59,609 bases of DNA from an uncultured Lachnospiraceae bacterium (lineage in GTDB: Bacteria; Bacillota; Clostridia; Lachnospirales; Lachnospiraceae), in assembly GCA_947175175.1 (NCBI GenBank), contig CAMWLV010000003.1, positions 1 to 59,609 of the forward strand, read 5' to 3'. Shown one piece after another: positions 1 to 10,215 of the stretch; the stretch's first letter is position 1; each line of letters begins with the position of its first letter. Made by a program: the position numbers and the translations under genes. The notes beneath the pieces were generated by a model that was given only the letters and a program-made list of their open reading frames with translations, was not told the origin of the DNA and did not search any database.

Positions 1-241
1 CAGATGGATTATACCAAAGTGATGATGAAATATTCCTGTAACTGTAATTGCCGGCTATTATGACAATAGACAGTTTTCCGAAAGATGCAGGTTTGGAATC
101 TTTTTGACAGAGGCATATCATGATTATTTTATTCGCATTATTGCTGATTATTATTGGTATTTGAAGGAAATAAATGCTATGCATGTTCGATATGATAAGA
201 CGGTATATGATGCAATGATGCAGAAATTAGAGGGAGATTGA
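1..241 (+). pseudogene. 3' remnant of an unidentified protein gene, apparently frameshifted
   Basis: Frame 2 reads ...PVTVIAGYYDNRQFSERCRFGIFLTEAYHDYFIRIIADYYWYLKEINAMHVRYDKTVYDAMMQKLEGD* ending at TGA 239-241, but stops occur at 20-28. The preceding plausible residues (DGLYQSDDEIF) are in frame 3, implying a frameshift near nt 33-40. Left end is outside the window. Confidence 0.35.
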
Positions 242-304
242 TATAATTGACTTCAATATTCCACTTTTTGAGAGGAATATCGGACCAATCCTAACAGCAA
301 AACA

Positions 305-333
305 TTGACATCAATTTCCATGGTTGATAAAAT
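305..333 (+). promoter_or_regulatory. sigma-A type promoter for the hybrid kinase gene
   Basis: TTGACA (305-310), 17 nt spacer, TAAAAT (328-333); GGGAGG RBS just before ATG 401. Confidence 0.7.
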
Positions 334-400
334 AAAAGTTAGAAATAAAGAAACTTGAACACACGAAATCAAGATTACAGAATCCACGGGAGGATTTCAT

Positions 401-3400
401 ATGTATCATTGTCATATAAACTTCTTTTTTCTAGGCAGTCAGAGCAGGCTATTCCAACTGATTGAGAATATGCCTCCGCTTGAACACTTTACACATGAAT
501 ACTTTGAGAGCAGAATGCCTTATGAGGCAATGGTCTCAAAAGCTGATGTCATCATAGCAGATCTGTCTGACATGGATGCTGCTGCGACATTGCAGACATT
601 GCTTTCGGACAAAAGACCTGATGCAGAACTGATCGTGCTCACAGAAAAGGAACAGTTTTCTGTCCTGACCAGTCTGCCTGGCCGTCTGTCCGCAATTTGT
701 GATATCTGGACGCTTCCGCTTTCTGATGAGGAGTTACAATTTCATTTTTCCAAGTGGCAGAGGCATTATAAAATGCGCAGGGACTTCTGGCAGACGAACC
801 AGTATCTCGAAGCCACCATCAACAGTGTGCCTAACCTGATCTGGTATAAGACCAAAGACGGCATTCACGAAAAGGTCAATGACAGCTTCTGCAGCACTGT
901 CAACAAGACCAAAGCCCAGGTAGAAGGCAGGGGACACGCCTACATCTGGGATGTCGAGCATGATGATCCAGCCTGTATCGAATCAGAGCGCGAAGTCATG
1001 AACCAGAGAAAAACCTGTATCTCTGAGGAGACCATCCAGACCAAAGACGGAACAAGACTGCTCACTACATACAAATCCCCACTGTATGACCTGGATGGAA
1101 GCGTCATGGGAACAGTGGGCGTCGGCATCGACATTACACTCGAAAAAGAATACAAACAACAGCTCATCTCCAAGACAAAGATTCTGGAAACATTGTTTAC
1201 CACAATGGACTGCGGCGTCCTATGCCACACTGTCGACGGCTCAAAAATCATCAGTGTAAACGCCGCTGCTCTCAAAATTCTGGGTTATGAATCGCAGGAG
1301 GATCTTGTGAAAGCCGGATTTGACATGATCGCATCATCGGTCGTGGAAGAGGATCGGTCAACCCTCCGCAAGAGTATTCTATCCCTGCAGAATGAGGGCG
1401 ACAGTGTCAATGTCGCATACCGCGTGCGGCACGACAATGGCGATCTGCTGCACATCATGGGTAATATCAAACTGATGAAGGAAAATGGAGAATTGTTCTA
1501 CCAGCGCTTTCTTCTGGACTGCACTACACAGCGGCTTCGCGAAGAAGCAGAGCGCAAGGAAAACGAAAGGCTCCAGATGGAACTCATTCAGGCACTGAGT
1601 ATCGATTACAATCTCGTATGCTTTTTTGACCTGGATACCGGAAAGGGACGTACCCTTCGAATGAGCCAATGTAAATATCATGTGTTGGATGAACTTTTTG
1701 CAGGGGAATTGTCCCTGGAAGAAAATCTTGGACATTATATAGACAGGTGCGTCTATGCAGAGGACAAGGAGATAATGCGACAGGCCATCACTCACGAAAG
1801 CCTGATGCAGAGGCTCACCGAAAAGAAAATGTACACTGTCAATTACCGCGCCCTCTGCCATGGAGAAATACGCTATTTCCAGATGAAGGCTGTCTGCGCA
1901 GGCGACTGGAGCGATCACTGTGAAATCGTCCTTGGTTTCCATAGTATCGACGAAGAAACCCGCATTGAGATGGAGAAAAATACCATTCTGGAAGATGCAC
2001 TGACGCAGGCAAACCGCGCCAACAAGGCAAAGAGTGTATTCCTTTCCAATATGTCGCATGATATCCGCACTCCGATGAATGCCATCATCGGCTTCACGAC
2101 GCTGGCGCTCAGCCGCCTTGATCACACGGAACAGGTTGAGGGTTATCTCAAGAAGATCATGACTTCTGGAAACCATCTGTTGAACCTGATCAACAATGTC
2201 CTCGACATGAGCCATATTGAAAGTGGCAAGATGCAGCTGTCAGAGCAGCTCTGCAGTCTGCCGGAAATCCTGCATGGGCTGCGCAATATCATACAGGCAG
2301 ACATTCATTCCAAGCAGCTTGAACTGTATATGGACGCCATCGATGTACAGAACGAAAATATCTATTGTGACAGACTGCGTCTGAACCAGGTGCTGTTAAA
2401 CCTGCTGAATAACGCTGTAAAATACACGACTGCCGGAGGGATTGTCAGCATCAAGGTCACAGAGAAAGCTATAGCGCAACAAGGATATGCCGTATATGAA
2501 TTTCAGGTCAAGGATACAGGCATCGGTATGAGCGAGGAATTTGTCTCCCACATTTTTGAGCCGTTTGAGCGGGAGCGCAACTCCACCATCAGCGGTATAC
2601 AGGGAACTGGTCTCGGTATGGCAATCACCAAAAACATTGTGACAATGATGAATGGCACAATCAGCGTGACCAGCAAGCAAAATGTCGGCTCAGAATTTAT
2701 TGTCTCCTTCACCTTCCGTGTCAGTTCGGAAGTCAAGGAATCACCTCTGATTCCAGAACTGCAAGGATGCCGTGCTCTTGTGGTGGACGACGACTTTAAC
2801 ACCTGCGACAGCGTTTCCTATATGCTGCAGCAGATCGGAATGCGCGCAGAATGGACCTTGTCTGGAAAAGAAGCTGTCCTTCGCACCCATCAGGCCGTCA
2901 CACGCAAAGACTGCTACGCCGTATACATTATCGACTGGCTGCTTCCTGACATGAATGGTGTCGAAGTCGCACGCCGCATCCAAAAGGAAACTGGCGGAAA
3001 TGTACCAATCATCGTGCTGACCGCATACAACTGGGAAGATATCGAGGAAGAAGCAAAGGAAGCTGGTGTCACAGCATTTTGCAGCAAGCCGCTATTCCTG
3101 TCAGAGCTGAGAGAATGTCTGCATTCTGTCACAAGCACTGGAAAGGAACAGAAATCAGATAGTCTTATAGAATCTGCGCCATTTCATGCAGAACGCCTTT
3201 TGCTTGTGGAAGACAATGAACTGAACCAGGAAATCGCAGCAGAAATCTTGCAGGAAGCTGGTTTTTCAGTGGATCTTGCCAGCAATGGACAGCTAGCCGT
3301 TGAGAAGCTGAGAGCTTCCAAGCCAGGATATTACCAGATCATACTGATGGATGTACAGATGCCTGTCATGAATGGCTATGAGGCAACCCAGGCAATCCGC

Positions 3401-3565
3401 AAGCTTGAGGATCCACAGCTTGCATCGATCCCAATCATCGCAATGACTGCCAATGCCTTTGAGGAGGATAAACAAGAAGCCCTGCGAAGCGGTATGAATG
3501 GCCACATCGCCAAGCCGATCAATATCGATAATCTGATGACCACTTTAAAAACTATCCTAAAGTAA
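401..3565 (+). CDS. hybrid sensor histidine kinase / response regulator (degenerate N-terminal receiver-like region, PAS domains, HisKA/HATPase, two C-terminal REC domains)
   Basis: H-box FLSNMSHDIRTPMNAIIGF; N/G boxes; REC motifs ALVVDDD...IIDWLLPDMNG and LLVEDNELNQ...ILMDVQMPVMNG. Confidence 0.93.
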   Translation: MYHCHINFFFLGSQSRLFQLIENMPPLEHFTHEYFESRMPYEAMVSKADVIIADLSDMDAAATLQTLLSDKRPDAELIVLTEKEQFSVLTSLPGRLSAICDIWTLPLSDEELQFHFSKWQRHYKMRRDFWQTNQYLEATINSVPNLIWYKTKDGIHEKVNDSFCSTVNKTKAQVEGRGHAYIWDVEHDDPACIESEREVMNQRKTCISEETIQTKDGTRLLTTYKSPLYDLDGSVMGTVGVGIDITLEKEYKQQLISKTKILETLFTTMDCGVLCHTVDGSKIISVNAAALKILGYESQEDLVKAGFDMIASSVVEEDRSTLRKSILSLQNEGDSVNVAYRVRHDNGDLLHIMGNIKLMKENGELFYQRFLLDCTTQRLREEAERKENERLQMELIQALSIDYNLVCFFDLDTGKGRTLRMSQCKYHVLDELFAGELSLEENLGHYIDRCVYAEDKEIMRQAITHESLMQRLTEKKMYTVNYRALCHGEIRYFQMKAVCAGDWSDHCEIVLGFHSIDEETRIEMEKNTILEDALTQANRANKAKSVFLSNMSHDIRTPMNAIIGFTTLALSRLDHTEQVEGYLKKIMTSGNHLLNLINNVLDMSHIESGKMQLSEQLCSLPEILHGLRNIIQADIHSKQLELYMDAIDVQNENIYCDRLRLNQVLLNLLNNAVKYTTAGGIVSIKVTEKAIAQQGYAVYEFQVKDTGIGMSEEFVSHIFEPFERERNSTISGIQGTGLGMAITKNIVTMMNGTISVTSKQNVGSEFIVSFTFRVSSEVKESPLIPELQGCRALVVDDDFNTCDSVSYMLQQIGMRAEWTLSGKEAVLRTHQAVTRKDCYAVYIIDWLLPDMNGVEVARRIQKETGGNVPIIVLTAYNWEDIEEEAKEAGVTAFCSKPLFLSELRECLHSVTSTGKEQKSDSLIESAPFHAERLLLVEDNELNQEIAAEILQEAGFSVDLASNGQLAVEKLRASKPGYYQIILMDVQMPVMNGYEATQAIRKLEDPQLASIPIIAMTANAFEEDKQEALRSGMNGHIAKPINIDNLMTTLKTILK

Positions 3566-3587
3566 AAAGGCGCTTCAGCGCCTTTTT
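3564..3587. terminator. bidirectional rho-independent terminator between convergent genes
   Basis: aaaaaggcgc-ttca-gcgccttttt, perfect 10-bp stem flanked by A and T runs; overlaps the stop codons of both flanking genes. Confidence 0.9.
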
Positions 3588-6500
3588 ATTTTATTGATTC
3601 TTCTGATTTTTCCTCTACTTTCTTCTGACGTTTCTGTTTTCTACGTTCCCTGCCTTTCTTGATCATGACAATCAGCAGAATCAAGACCACTGCTGCTGCC
3701 ATTGTACAGAGAATGATCATAACCAGATTAGATGTATTCTCTACCACACAGAAAAACTGATGCGTACCAGTCATATCAACCTGCAGGTACTGACCTCTGT
3801 CCTTGCTTTCGATCTCTGTCCATGCACCGTCCTTGTATCCATAGACAACCGCATCCTCATAGGGATTCAGGATTCTCAATGAGAAAGTATCCGTCTCTTT
3901 GATACCGCCATTTTCCAATGTAACCTCGTAGACTACATTCTGCTTCTCAGCAGCCTCCTCTGGCGGAGCCATATCACTGATTCGGGCATATAATACGGTA
4001 TCCTCTGTAAAGATGTCCTCAACCAAAGCATATGGTCTCTGCCACTGACCTTCCTCTGCGCTGTCCTCTTCCTTGTTACTCTGTACTACAGTTACATTGT
4101 CCTTGTATTCCGCCTCGACCACCATGGTTCCTCTCATTGTCATATCTGACACGTCGGGCCATTCCCCATAGAATCCCTCTTTGCCAGGAATCTGCGGAAA
4201 GTTCAATTGATCAAGCTTCTTGCCATATTCCACTTCCTCAGAACCAAGGTAAGTATCTTCTATCTTATATATGACTTTGAGATGCCAGAACTGTGCGGGA
4301 AGCTGCTCCACTGCCAGTAAATCCTGGTAGGTGATTGGTTCCGCTACTCCCATATAACTGATATTGTCAATACCATGAATGTTCTCGCCCACATAATAGT
4401 TACCTCTGACCTTTGGCTCATCTGTCTCTTCAGATTCATCATCAATACCTGTACTAACCTTGTCATATTCGGAGATCTGCCCCGCGATTGCGCCCACTCT
4501 GCCGTTTTCAGAATGTACATCCGCCATGGAATAGCAGTTCTTCAAAGTATCTGCATATCCAGCTATTCCGCCCACATTTCTGTTACCTGCGACAGAACAC
4601 AGTGCATAACACTGCTCAATTATCGTATGAGACTCACCGCAGATGCCGCCTACGTAGTCTCCCTCGGTGCTTTCCACACTTCCATAACTCTCCGAACTAA
4701 CGATAATACCATGATCCATGTATCCGCAGATACCGCCCGCACCATTTTTCTTAGCAGTAATATATCCTTCATTTACGCTGTCCGTGACAAGGCATTTCAG
4801 CAGGAAACGTCTGCCCACTTCATACTCAATCGAACCGACTGCACTGTCATCCAGATCTTCGTCGTCAATTGACATGGAACCGACTATACCGCCTACATTG
4901 ATATCCCCCTTTATCACGCCCTTGTTGCTGCAGGACTCCGTCCTTCCTGTTGTTATGGAATCGATGTCTTCATCGCCGACATCATTATAAAACGCTGCAA
5001 GCTCCATCTTCTCTGCATCAGATAACCTGTCGGCAAGAAGGTTGAATATCACGTTGATCTGGTCATTTACCGCCCTCAGATCTGCATTTACCACATCGGA
5101 ATATCTTGAAGCATCCTCGCCCAACAATTTCATATTGTCGCTGATTGCCTGAAGATGATTGCGGAGATTGATTCTGTTGTAGTCATACTCTGCGCCAAGC
5201 TTGGTAAACGTGATATCAGACTGGTCGTTTATGTAATTGACAATATCTTTTGTGCGACTTGTCGCAGCCTTTATGGAATCGAGTGCACGCTTCAAATGAT
5301 CTGACATATTACCGAGATCATTGTTTACTGCCTTAAGGGCATCCGATGCCTGTTTTCCGTAGATATCTGCCAGAATCTCTATATTCTCGATTATGGTACT
5401 GGCGGCAGACAGCATTTTCTGCAGCTCTGAAGCATTGACCCCATTGTTGTCATTAATTTTATCAATTGTATCCTGGACCTCGCGGATCGCATTCTCAATC
5501 TCTGACTTTGCGCTGTCTACAACGCTCGATGTTGTCGTCATCATTTTGAACAGGATCGATACATTGTATTCCTTGTCACCAGATACTTGGAAGGAGTAGG
5601 AATTTCCGCTGTCTGGAGATTTCCTTGAACCATCTATCGTCACATAGTCCACGGTATATCCTCCTGACGGCTCCACCGTGATCGTTACCGTATTATTAGT
5701 GTTATTGTAAGAATAATTTGCATTTCCCGACAGATTGGAAGTGATCTTCACAGAAGGATTTTGTGTTTCTATCTCAGTCGCATCGTCTGTCTTTATCTCC
5801 ACATCTGTCACGACTGCATTCTCTATTGCATCAAAGCTTATTGTGCCGATATCAAGACTTGTGACCGCTATTCCATTATCTGGTTCGAAATATGCCTCAA
5901 CCCTCACATTTTCCGCCGGCATTGTAAAAGTAAATGGTGAAGCTGCTGATGTTGTTACTTTTTCCCCATTTGTAACCTTTACGACATCAATTTGCGCTAA
6001 ACGATACGCATTCGATGAACCACCGACGGTATCCGTTTCAGCCGTAATCGTAACCTGATCCCCTTCCTTAGGATTATACAAATCCGAAGTGATGTATCCG
6101 CCAACTGTATGTAGAAGTGTAATTCTCTTATTTTTTGACACATCATACGATCCGCTGCCAACATCGGTTATCTTCCCCATGTCATCCGAAATCCTTTTCA
6201 AAGATTCAACAGCATTGTTAAAGCTGTTCTCTGCCGCCTCAAAGTCATTCAGCACCCCTGGCGTCATTTCCAGCACATGGTCAAAACGGTTTGTCATGGA
6301 CTGCACTTGGTCAAGATTGTCGTCCGCAAAATCACCAATCTGATTGGCAAGCGCATCTGCCGCATCCACCGCACCGTCACTGTATGATGTAATCGCATCA
6401 AAATCCCGCTTCACACCGTTCTTTGCTGCCTGCATATCATTGAGTGTCTTGTCGATCAGCTCATGCAGCCTATCGACGGCAGCCCTGATCGATTCTGCCT

Positions 6501-7491
6501 CATTGATCTCAATAAAAGGCTCCATCTGTCCTACAATACCACCAATGTCCTTGCGTCCATACACTGTGCCATTATTAGTACTAAGTGATACGATACCCGA
6601 CTGACGTCCTGCAATACCACCGATATTATACCCTGTATGTTCATAACCGACCGTTCCCGAATTGGTACATCTTATGATCAAACCATCCGAAAATCCAGCA
6701 ATGCCACCTGTGTCAACGCCGCTGTACAGCTCACTGTCCTCATCATCTGTAAGGCTTTCGAGGATTCCCATACCGCTGCCCATCTCGTCATCCTCCTCAA
6801 CCCATGCACTGTTATCATTAATCCCAGCACGGTTTGAGCAGTAATTTAAAGTACCATGATTGATTCCGACAATTCCCCCTGTCGAGTAATAACCTGTAAC
6901 CCTTCCCTTTACGGCACATCCGGTTATAATTCCAATATCTCCGTTAATTCCCGCAATGCCGCCGACTGTGTCGCGGCCGCTCACAGTTCCCTGAAAGGTA
7001 CAGTTTTTAATCGTACCATAGTTCACACCACAGAGACTTCCGATACACTCCTTTTGGTTTTCGGACTCAATAGTTCCCTTCAAAGTCAGGTTCTGTATTA
7101 CCCCCTGACTTTCCACATGGCGGAATAATCCCACAACATATCCGTCACCCACATAGTCAAAGCCGGAAATCGTGTGCCCCACACCGTCAAATATTCCATT
7201 AAATACAGGAACTACACGCATTTCTGTGCCTGTAAGGTCGATATCTGCTTTCAGACTAACGTATTTATTTTCTGACCAGGAGTCGATATAACATTTCGAT
7301 GCAAAGTCAGCAAATTGTTCTGCCGTGCTGATGTCAATCCGCTCATATTTGATCTCGTCTTCTGCTGAAGCAGTATCTGTTTTCCCTGCCTCCTCCGCGC
7401 GGATATCCTGCACTGGAAGCATGCCAAAAACCAGTACTGTAGTCAGTGTTAATGCAAATAATTTTTTATGTAATCTATGCATCCTTCTCAC
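3586..7491 (-). CDS. large surface protein: signal peptide, GLUG-type repeats, coiled-coil segment with inserted beta domains, C-terminal TM helix and basic tail
   Basis: Repeated GGIAG/GGIVG...N.G.I motifs at both ends, long helical central segment, C-terminal VMIILCTMAAAVVLILLIVMIKKGRERRKQKRQKK. Confidence 0.8.
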   Translation of the reverse strand: MRRMHRLHKKLFALTLTTVLVFGMLPVQDIRAEEAGKTDTASAEDEIKYERIDISTAEQFADFASKCYIDSWSENKYVSLKADIDLTGTEMRVVPVFNGIFDGVGHTISGFDYVGDGYVVGLFRHVESQGVIQNLTLKGTIESENQKECIGSLCGVNYGTIKNCTFQGTVSGRDTVGGIAGINGDIGIITGCAVKGRVTGYYSTGGIVGINHGTLNYCSNRAGINDNSAWVEEDDEMGSGMGILESLTDDEDSELYSGVDTGGIAGFSDGLIIRCTNSGTVGYEHTGYNIGGIAGRQSGIVSLSTNNGTVYGRKDIGGIVGQMEPFIEINEAESIRAAVDRLHELIDKTLNDMQAAKNGVKRDFDAITSYSDGAVDAADALANQIGDFADDNLDQVQSMTNRFDHVLEMTPGVLNDFEAAENSFNNAVESLKRISDDMGKITDVGSGSYDVSKNKRITLLHTVGGYITSDLYNPKEGDQVTITAETDTVGGSSNAYRLAQIDVVKVTNGEKVTTSAASPFTFTMPAENVRVEAYFEPDNGIAVTSLDIGTISFDAIENAVVTDVEIKTDDATEIETQNPSVKITSNLSGNANYSYNNTNNTVTITVEPSGGYTVDYVTIDGSRKSPDSGNSYSFQVSGDKEYNVSILFKMMTTTSSVVDSAKSEIENAIREVQDTIDKINDNNGVNASELQKMLSAASTIIENIEILADIYGKQASDALKAVNNDLGNMSDHLKRALDSIKAATSRTKDIVNYINDQSDITFTKLGAEYDYNRINLRNHLQAISDNMKLLGEDASRYSDVVNADLRAVNDQINVIFNLLADRLSDAEKMELAAFYNDVGDEDIDSITTGRTESCSNKGVIKGDINVGGIVGSMSIDDEDLDDSAVGSIEYEVGRRFLLKCLVTDSVNEGYITAKKNGAGGICGYMDHGIIVSSESYGSVESTEGDYVGGICGESHTIIEQCYALCSVAGNRNVGGIAGYADTLKNCYSMADVHSENGRVGAIAGQISEYDKVSTGIDDESEETDEPKVRGNYYVGENIHGIDNISYMGVAEPITYQDLLAVEQLPAQFWHLKVIYKIEDTYLGSEEVEYGKKLDQLNFPQIPGKEGFYGEWPDVSDMTMRGTMVVEAEYKDNVTVVQSNKEEDSAEEGQWQRPYALVEDIFTEDTVLYARISDMAPPEEAAEKQNVVYEVTLENGGIKETDTFSLRILNPYEDAVVYGYKDGAWTEIESKDRGQYLQVDMTGTHQFFCVVENTSNLVMIILCTMAAAVVLILLIVMIKKGRERRKQKRQKKVEEKSEESIK

Positions 7492-9967
7492 CTTCTTCCT
7501 TCTGCATCAGTTCCTTCAAATCTCTTCCATCGTCCTCCTGCTGCTCAAGCCTGCCCATATTTACAAACAGGCTTGCATCACCGCGCACCAGACCGTGTAC
7601 TTCACCGACAATCGTACCATTGATCTGTCCCTGTACAAGACCGTCAACACGCATCAGTCCACTGACGCGCTCCAACTTCAGCGGAATGGATACTGCGAAC
7701 GAAGTCCTGTCAATAATTTTCTCACCCAGCAGAAGAATCTGCGGGAGTACAAACATAACCGTGAAAATCGAGAGGATCGTACCTCTTCCGAGACACTGCC
7801 CGATACCGCACACCGCACCATCCGACGACATCTGTCCGATAAAGATACCTGCAAGTGCAAGCATTGTACCAGACGTAACGATTGTCGGGAACGCGAAGTT
7901 CATCGTCTCGATAATAGCATCTCTCTTTGACATTTTATCCTTGATCTCCAGAAATCTTCCTGAAATAACGATCGCATAATCGATATTTGCACCCATCTGA
8001 ATAGATGATACAATCATGGCACTCAGGAAGAATACATTCTTCTGCTCCACGGACGGGAAGGAGAAATTCACCCAGATCACACCCTGAATGACCGCAATCA
8101 GAAGCACCGGCATACCAGCCGACATAAATGTAAACAGCAGAACAACCAGCACCGCGAGGATAGAAACCACATTAACAACCGTATTGTCCCTCTGAAAAGT
8201 CTTGTACAGATCATACTGGCTCGTTGATTCCCCAGGAACCAGCACCTCCGACCGCTCATAATATTTGCCTGCGATCTCATGCATCTCGTCAAGGAAAGCA
8301 AAGGTCTCATCCCCTTCCTCCGGCAGGGTCAGATAGATCAGCATACGGCTGTAATCCTCACCCTGCAGCTGGTCAAGTGCAATCTGCATCTTTGTATGTG
8401 CATCCTCCAATGTATCCATCAGATCGTCATCCAGTGTGACGTACCCCTCATCTACCTCATCATAGAGGAACATAAACATATCGATTAACGGTACACTGTA
8501 GTTGGAGAATCCATTGATGATCTTTGCATAATTTTCATCATTCACTGCATAAGCCGTATAGAGAAGCTCCGCAATCTCATAGTCGACCTCTAAAAGCTCA
8601 GAAAAATCCCTCGCTGTCAGCTTGTCGGTCAACATATACCCATCCATCGCCTCCGTGTTGGCAAGTCCCTGCGAGTGGTCGACCTCCGATCTGGCATCCA
8701 ACTCCTTTAAGAGTCTGCCCTCCCTCTCATAGTCCCCTGCCGGAACGACAAGCGCCACAAAGTTTTCTGCCCCAAAGCTCTCCTCGATCATCTCGTCCAC
8801 GACCATCGCATCACTCTGTACAGGTGTTTCCAGCTGTGTATAACCATATACATAAGGACAATGCGACTGAACGATATAGGCACCAACCAACACAACCACA
8901 AATAACGGCGGTATGATATATCTTGTCTTGTATGCGAATTTTCCAACAAATGGAATGTCCGGGATAAAGCTCTTGTGCTTTGTCTTATCCATCGCCTTGC
9001 CAAAGAGCATGATTAGTCCCGGCATCAGCAAAAATACAGCAAGCAGGCTCAATAAAATCGCCCTGATCAGACAGAACGCCATATCACGTCCGATACCAAA
9101 CTGCATGAACATCATCGCAACCAGACCACCTACTGTGGTGAGTGAGCTGGAAGAAATCTCAGGGATCGCCTTGCTGAGAGCCACTATATCAGCCTCCCTG
9201 ATGCCAAGCGTCTGATGCTCCTCCTTATATCGGTTACAGAAAATTACTGCATAATCCACAGACAACGCAAGCTGCAATACAATCGTAACGGAGTCTGAGA
9301 CAAAGGAAATCGTACCCATCAGGAAATTTGTTCCCTTGGTGATCAATGCCGCCGAACAGAAAGTCAGCAGCAGCACCGGCACCTCCGCCCATGTCTGCGA
9401 AGTAAACAGCAATACGGAAACGACCACAATTGCGACGAGCACACTGATCACGGACATCTCCTTTGCCAGCTGCTCTGCCGACGCATCGCCCATGGAGGTG
9501 GATACATAGATATCGTATCCGTCGAGCATTGCCCTGACTTCATCGAGTGCTTCCAGTGCCCTGTCGTCGGTCTCCTCATAGCCAAACGTGATGCTGTATA
9601 ATGCTGCAAAATTGTTATAGTGGCTCTTCGAGTTGTCAAAGTCAAGCATGATGATACTGTCAAACTCCAGAAGCTCCTCATAGATTTTGTCAGCCTCGTC
9701 ATAGGGAATATTCATCACCATGACCTTTGCTGTACCATAAGTGATAAACTGTTCCTCCATGCGGTTAAGCCCCTGACTCGTCTCCGTCGTGTCCGGAAGA
9801 TACGCTGAAAGTGCGTTTTCTACTGATACCCAGTTCATGGACACTACGGAAAAGATCAGCGCAATGCCAAACAGCAGAAAGAACAAGTTGCGTCTGTCAA
9901 CGATAAAGGTGGCAGCTTTAATCATAAATCCGCCGTCTTCACCGCTTTTCTTTGGTTGTTCGTCCAT
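7475..9967 (-). CDS. MMPL/RND superfamily transporter
   Basis: 830 aa, two-fold repeated RND architecture (ALSVDYAVIFCNRYKEE and MGANIDYAIVISGRFLE motifs); start 17 nt upstream-overlaps the GLUG gene. Confidence 0.88.
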   Translation of the reverse strand: MDEQPKKSGEDGGFMIKAATFIVDRRNLFFLLFGIALIFSVVSMNWVSVENALSAYLPDTTETSQGLNRMEEQFITYGTAKVMVMNIPYDEADKIYEELLEFDSIIMLDFDNSKSHYNNFAALYSITFGYEETDDRALEALDEVRAMLDGYDIYVSTSMGDASAEQLAKEMSVISVLVAIVVVSVLLFTSQTWAEVPVLLLTFCSAALITKGTNFLMGTISFVSDSVTIVLQLALSVDYAVIFCNRYKEEHQTLGIREADIVALSKAIPEISSSSLTTVGGLVAMMFMQFGIGRDMAFCLIRAILLSLLAVFLLMPGLIMLFGKAMDKTKHKSFIPDIPFVGKFAYKTRYIIPPLFVVVLVGAYIVQSHCPYVYGYTQLETPVQSDAMVVDEMIEESFGAENFVALVVPAGDYEREGRLLKELDARSEVDHSQGLANTEAMDGYMLTDKLTARDFSELLEVDYEIAELLYTAYAVNDENYAKIINGFSNYSVPLIDMFMFLYDEVDEGYVTLDDDLMDTLEDAHTKMQIALDQLQGEDYSRMLIYLTLPEEGDETFAFLDEMHEIAGKYYERSEVLVPGESTSQYDLYKTFQRDNTVVNVVSILAVLVVLLFTFMSAGMPVLLIAVIQGVIWVNFSFPSVEQKNVFFLSAMIVSSIQMGANIDYAIVISGRFLEIKDKMSKRDAIIETMNFAFPTIVTSGTMLALAGIFIGQMSSDGAVCGIGQCLGRGTILSIFTVMFVLPQILLLGEKIIDRTSFAVSIPLKLERVSGLMRVDGLVQGQINGTIVGEVHGLVRGDASLFVNMGRLEQQEDDGRDLKELMQKEEGEKDA

Positions 9968-10020
9968 AATTCATCCTCTCCTTTACACAGCAAGAATTTT
10001 TTCATAATCGCGTGTAGTAT

Positions 10021-10049
10021 AGTATATTACATCACTTTTGTTTTTTCAA
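10021..10049 (-). promoter_or_regulatory. promoter of the MMPL-GLUG operon
   Basis: On minus strand TTGAAA (10049-10044), 17 nt, TATACT (10026-10021). Confidence 0.7.
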
Positions 10050-10050
10050 T

Positions 10051-10067
10051 AATGACTTGTGGTCATT
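10051..10067. promoter_or_regulatory. palindromic operator-like site directly upstream of the -35
   Basis: AATGAC-TTGTG-GTCATT perfect inverted repeat. Confidence 0.5.
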
Positions 10068-10163
10068 TTCAATTTTTAATATTTTATTTATAATCTGTAT
10101 GTCATTGATATGTTACCTATGCAAAACTGTCATACATGTTTTTGCATTTGCATCGGTATGTAC

Positions 10164-10202
10164 AAAAAAAGTAACTATCCCAAAAGTGTATGAATAGTCA
10201 CT
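10164..10202 (-). terminator. rho-independent terminator at the end of the glycan cluster
   Basis: Minus strand AGTGACTAT-N15-ATAGTTACT followed by TTTTTT; 14 nt beyond the stop of the last gene (10216). Confidence 0.75.
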
Positions 10203-10215
10203 TCTCTAACATTTT

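Noticed and set aside
734-3505. Minus-strand ORFs inside the hybrid kinase gene (e.g. 278 aa at 1379-2215)
   Set aside because: Shadow ORFs antisense to a clear histidine kinase.
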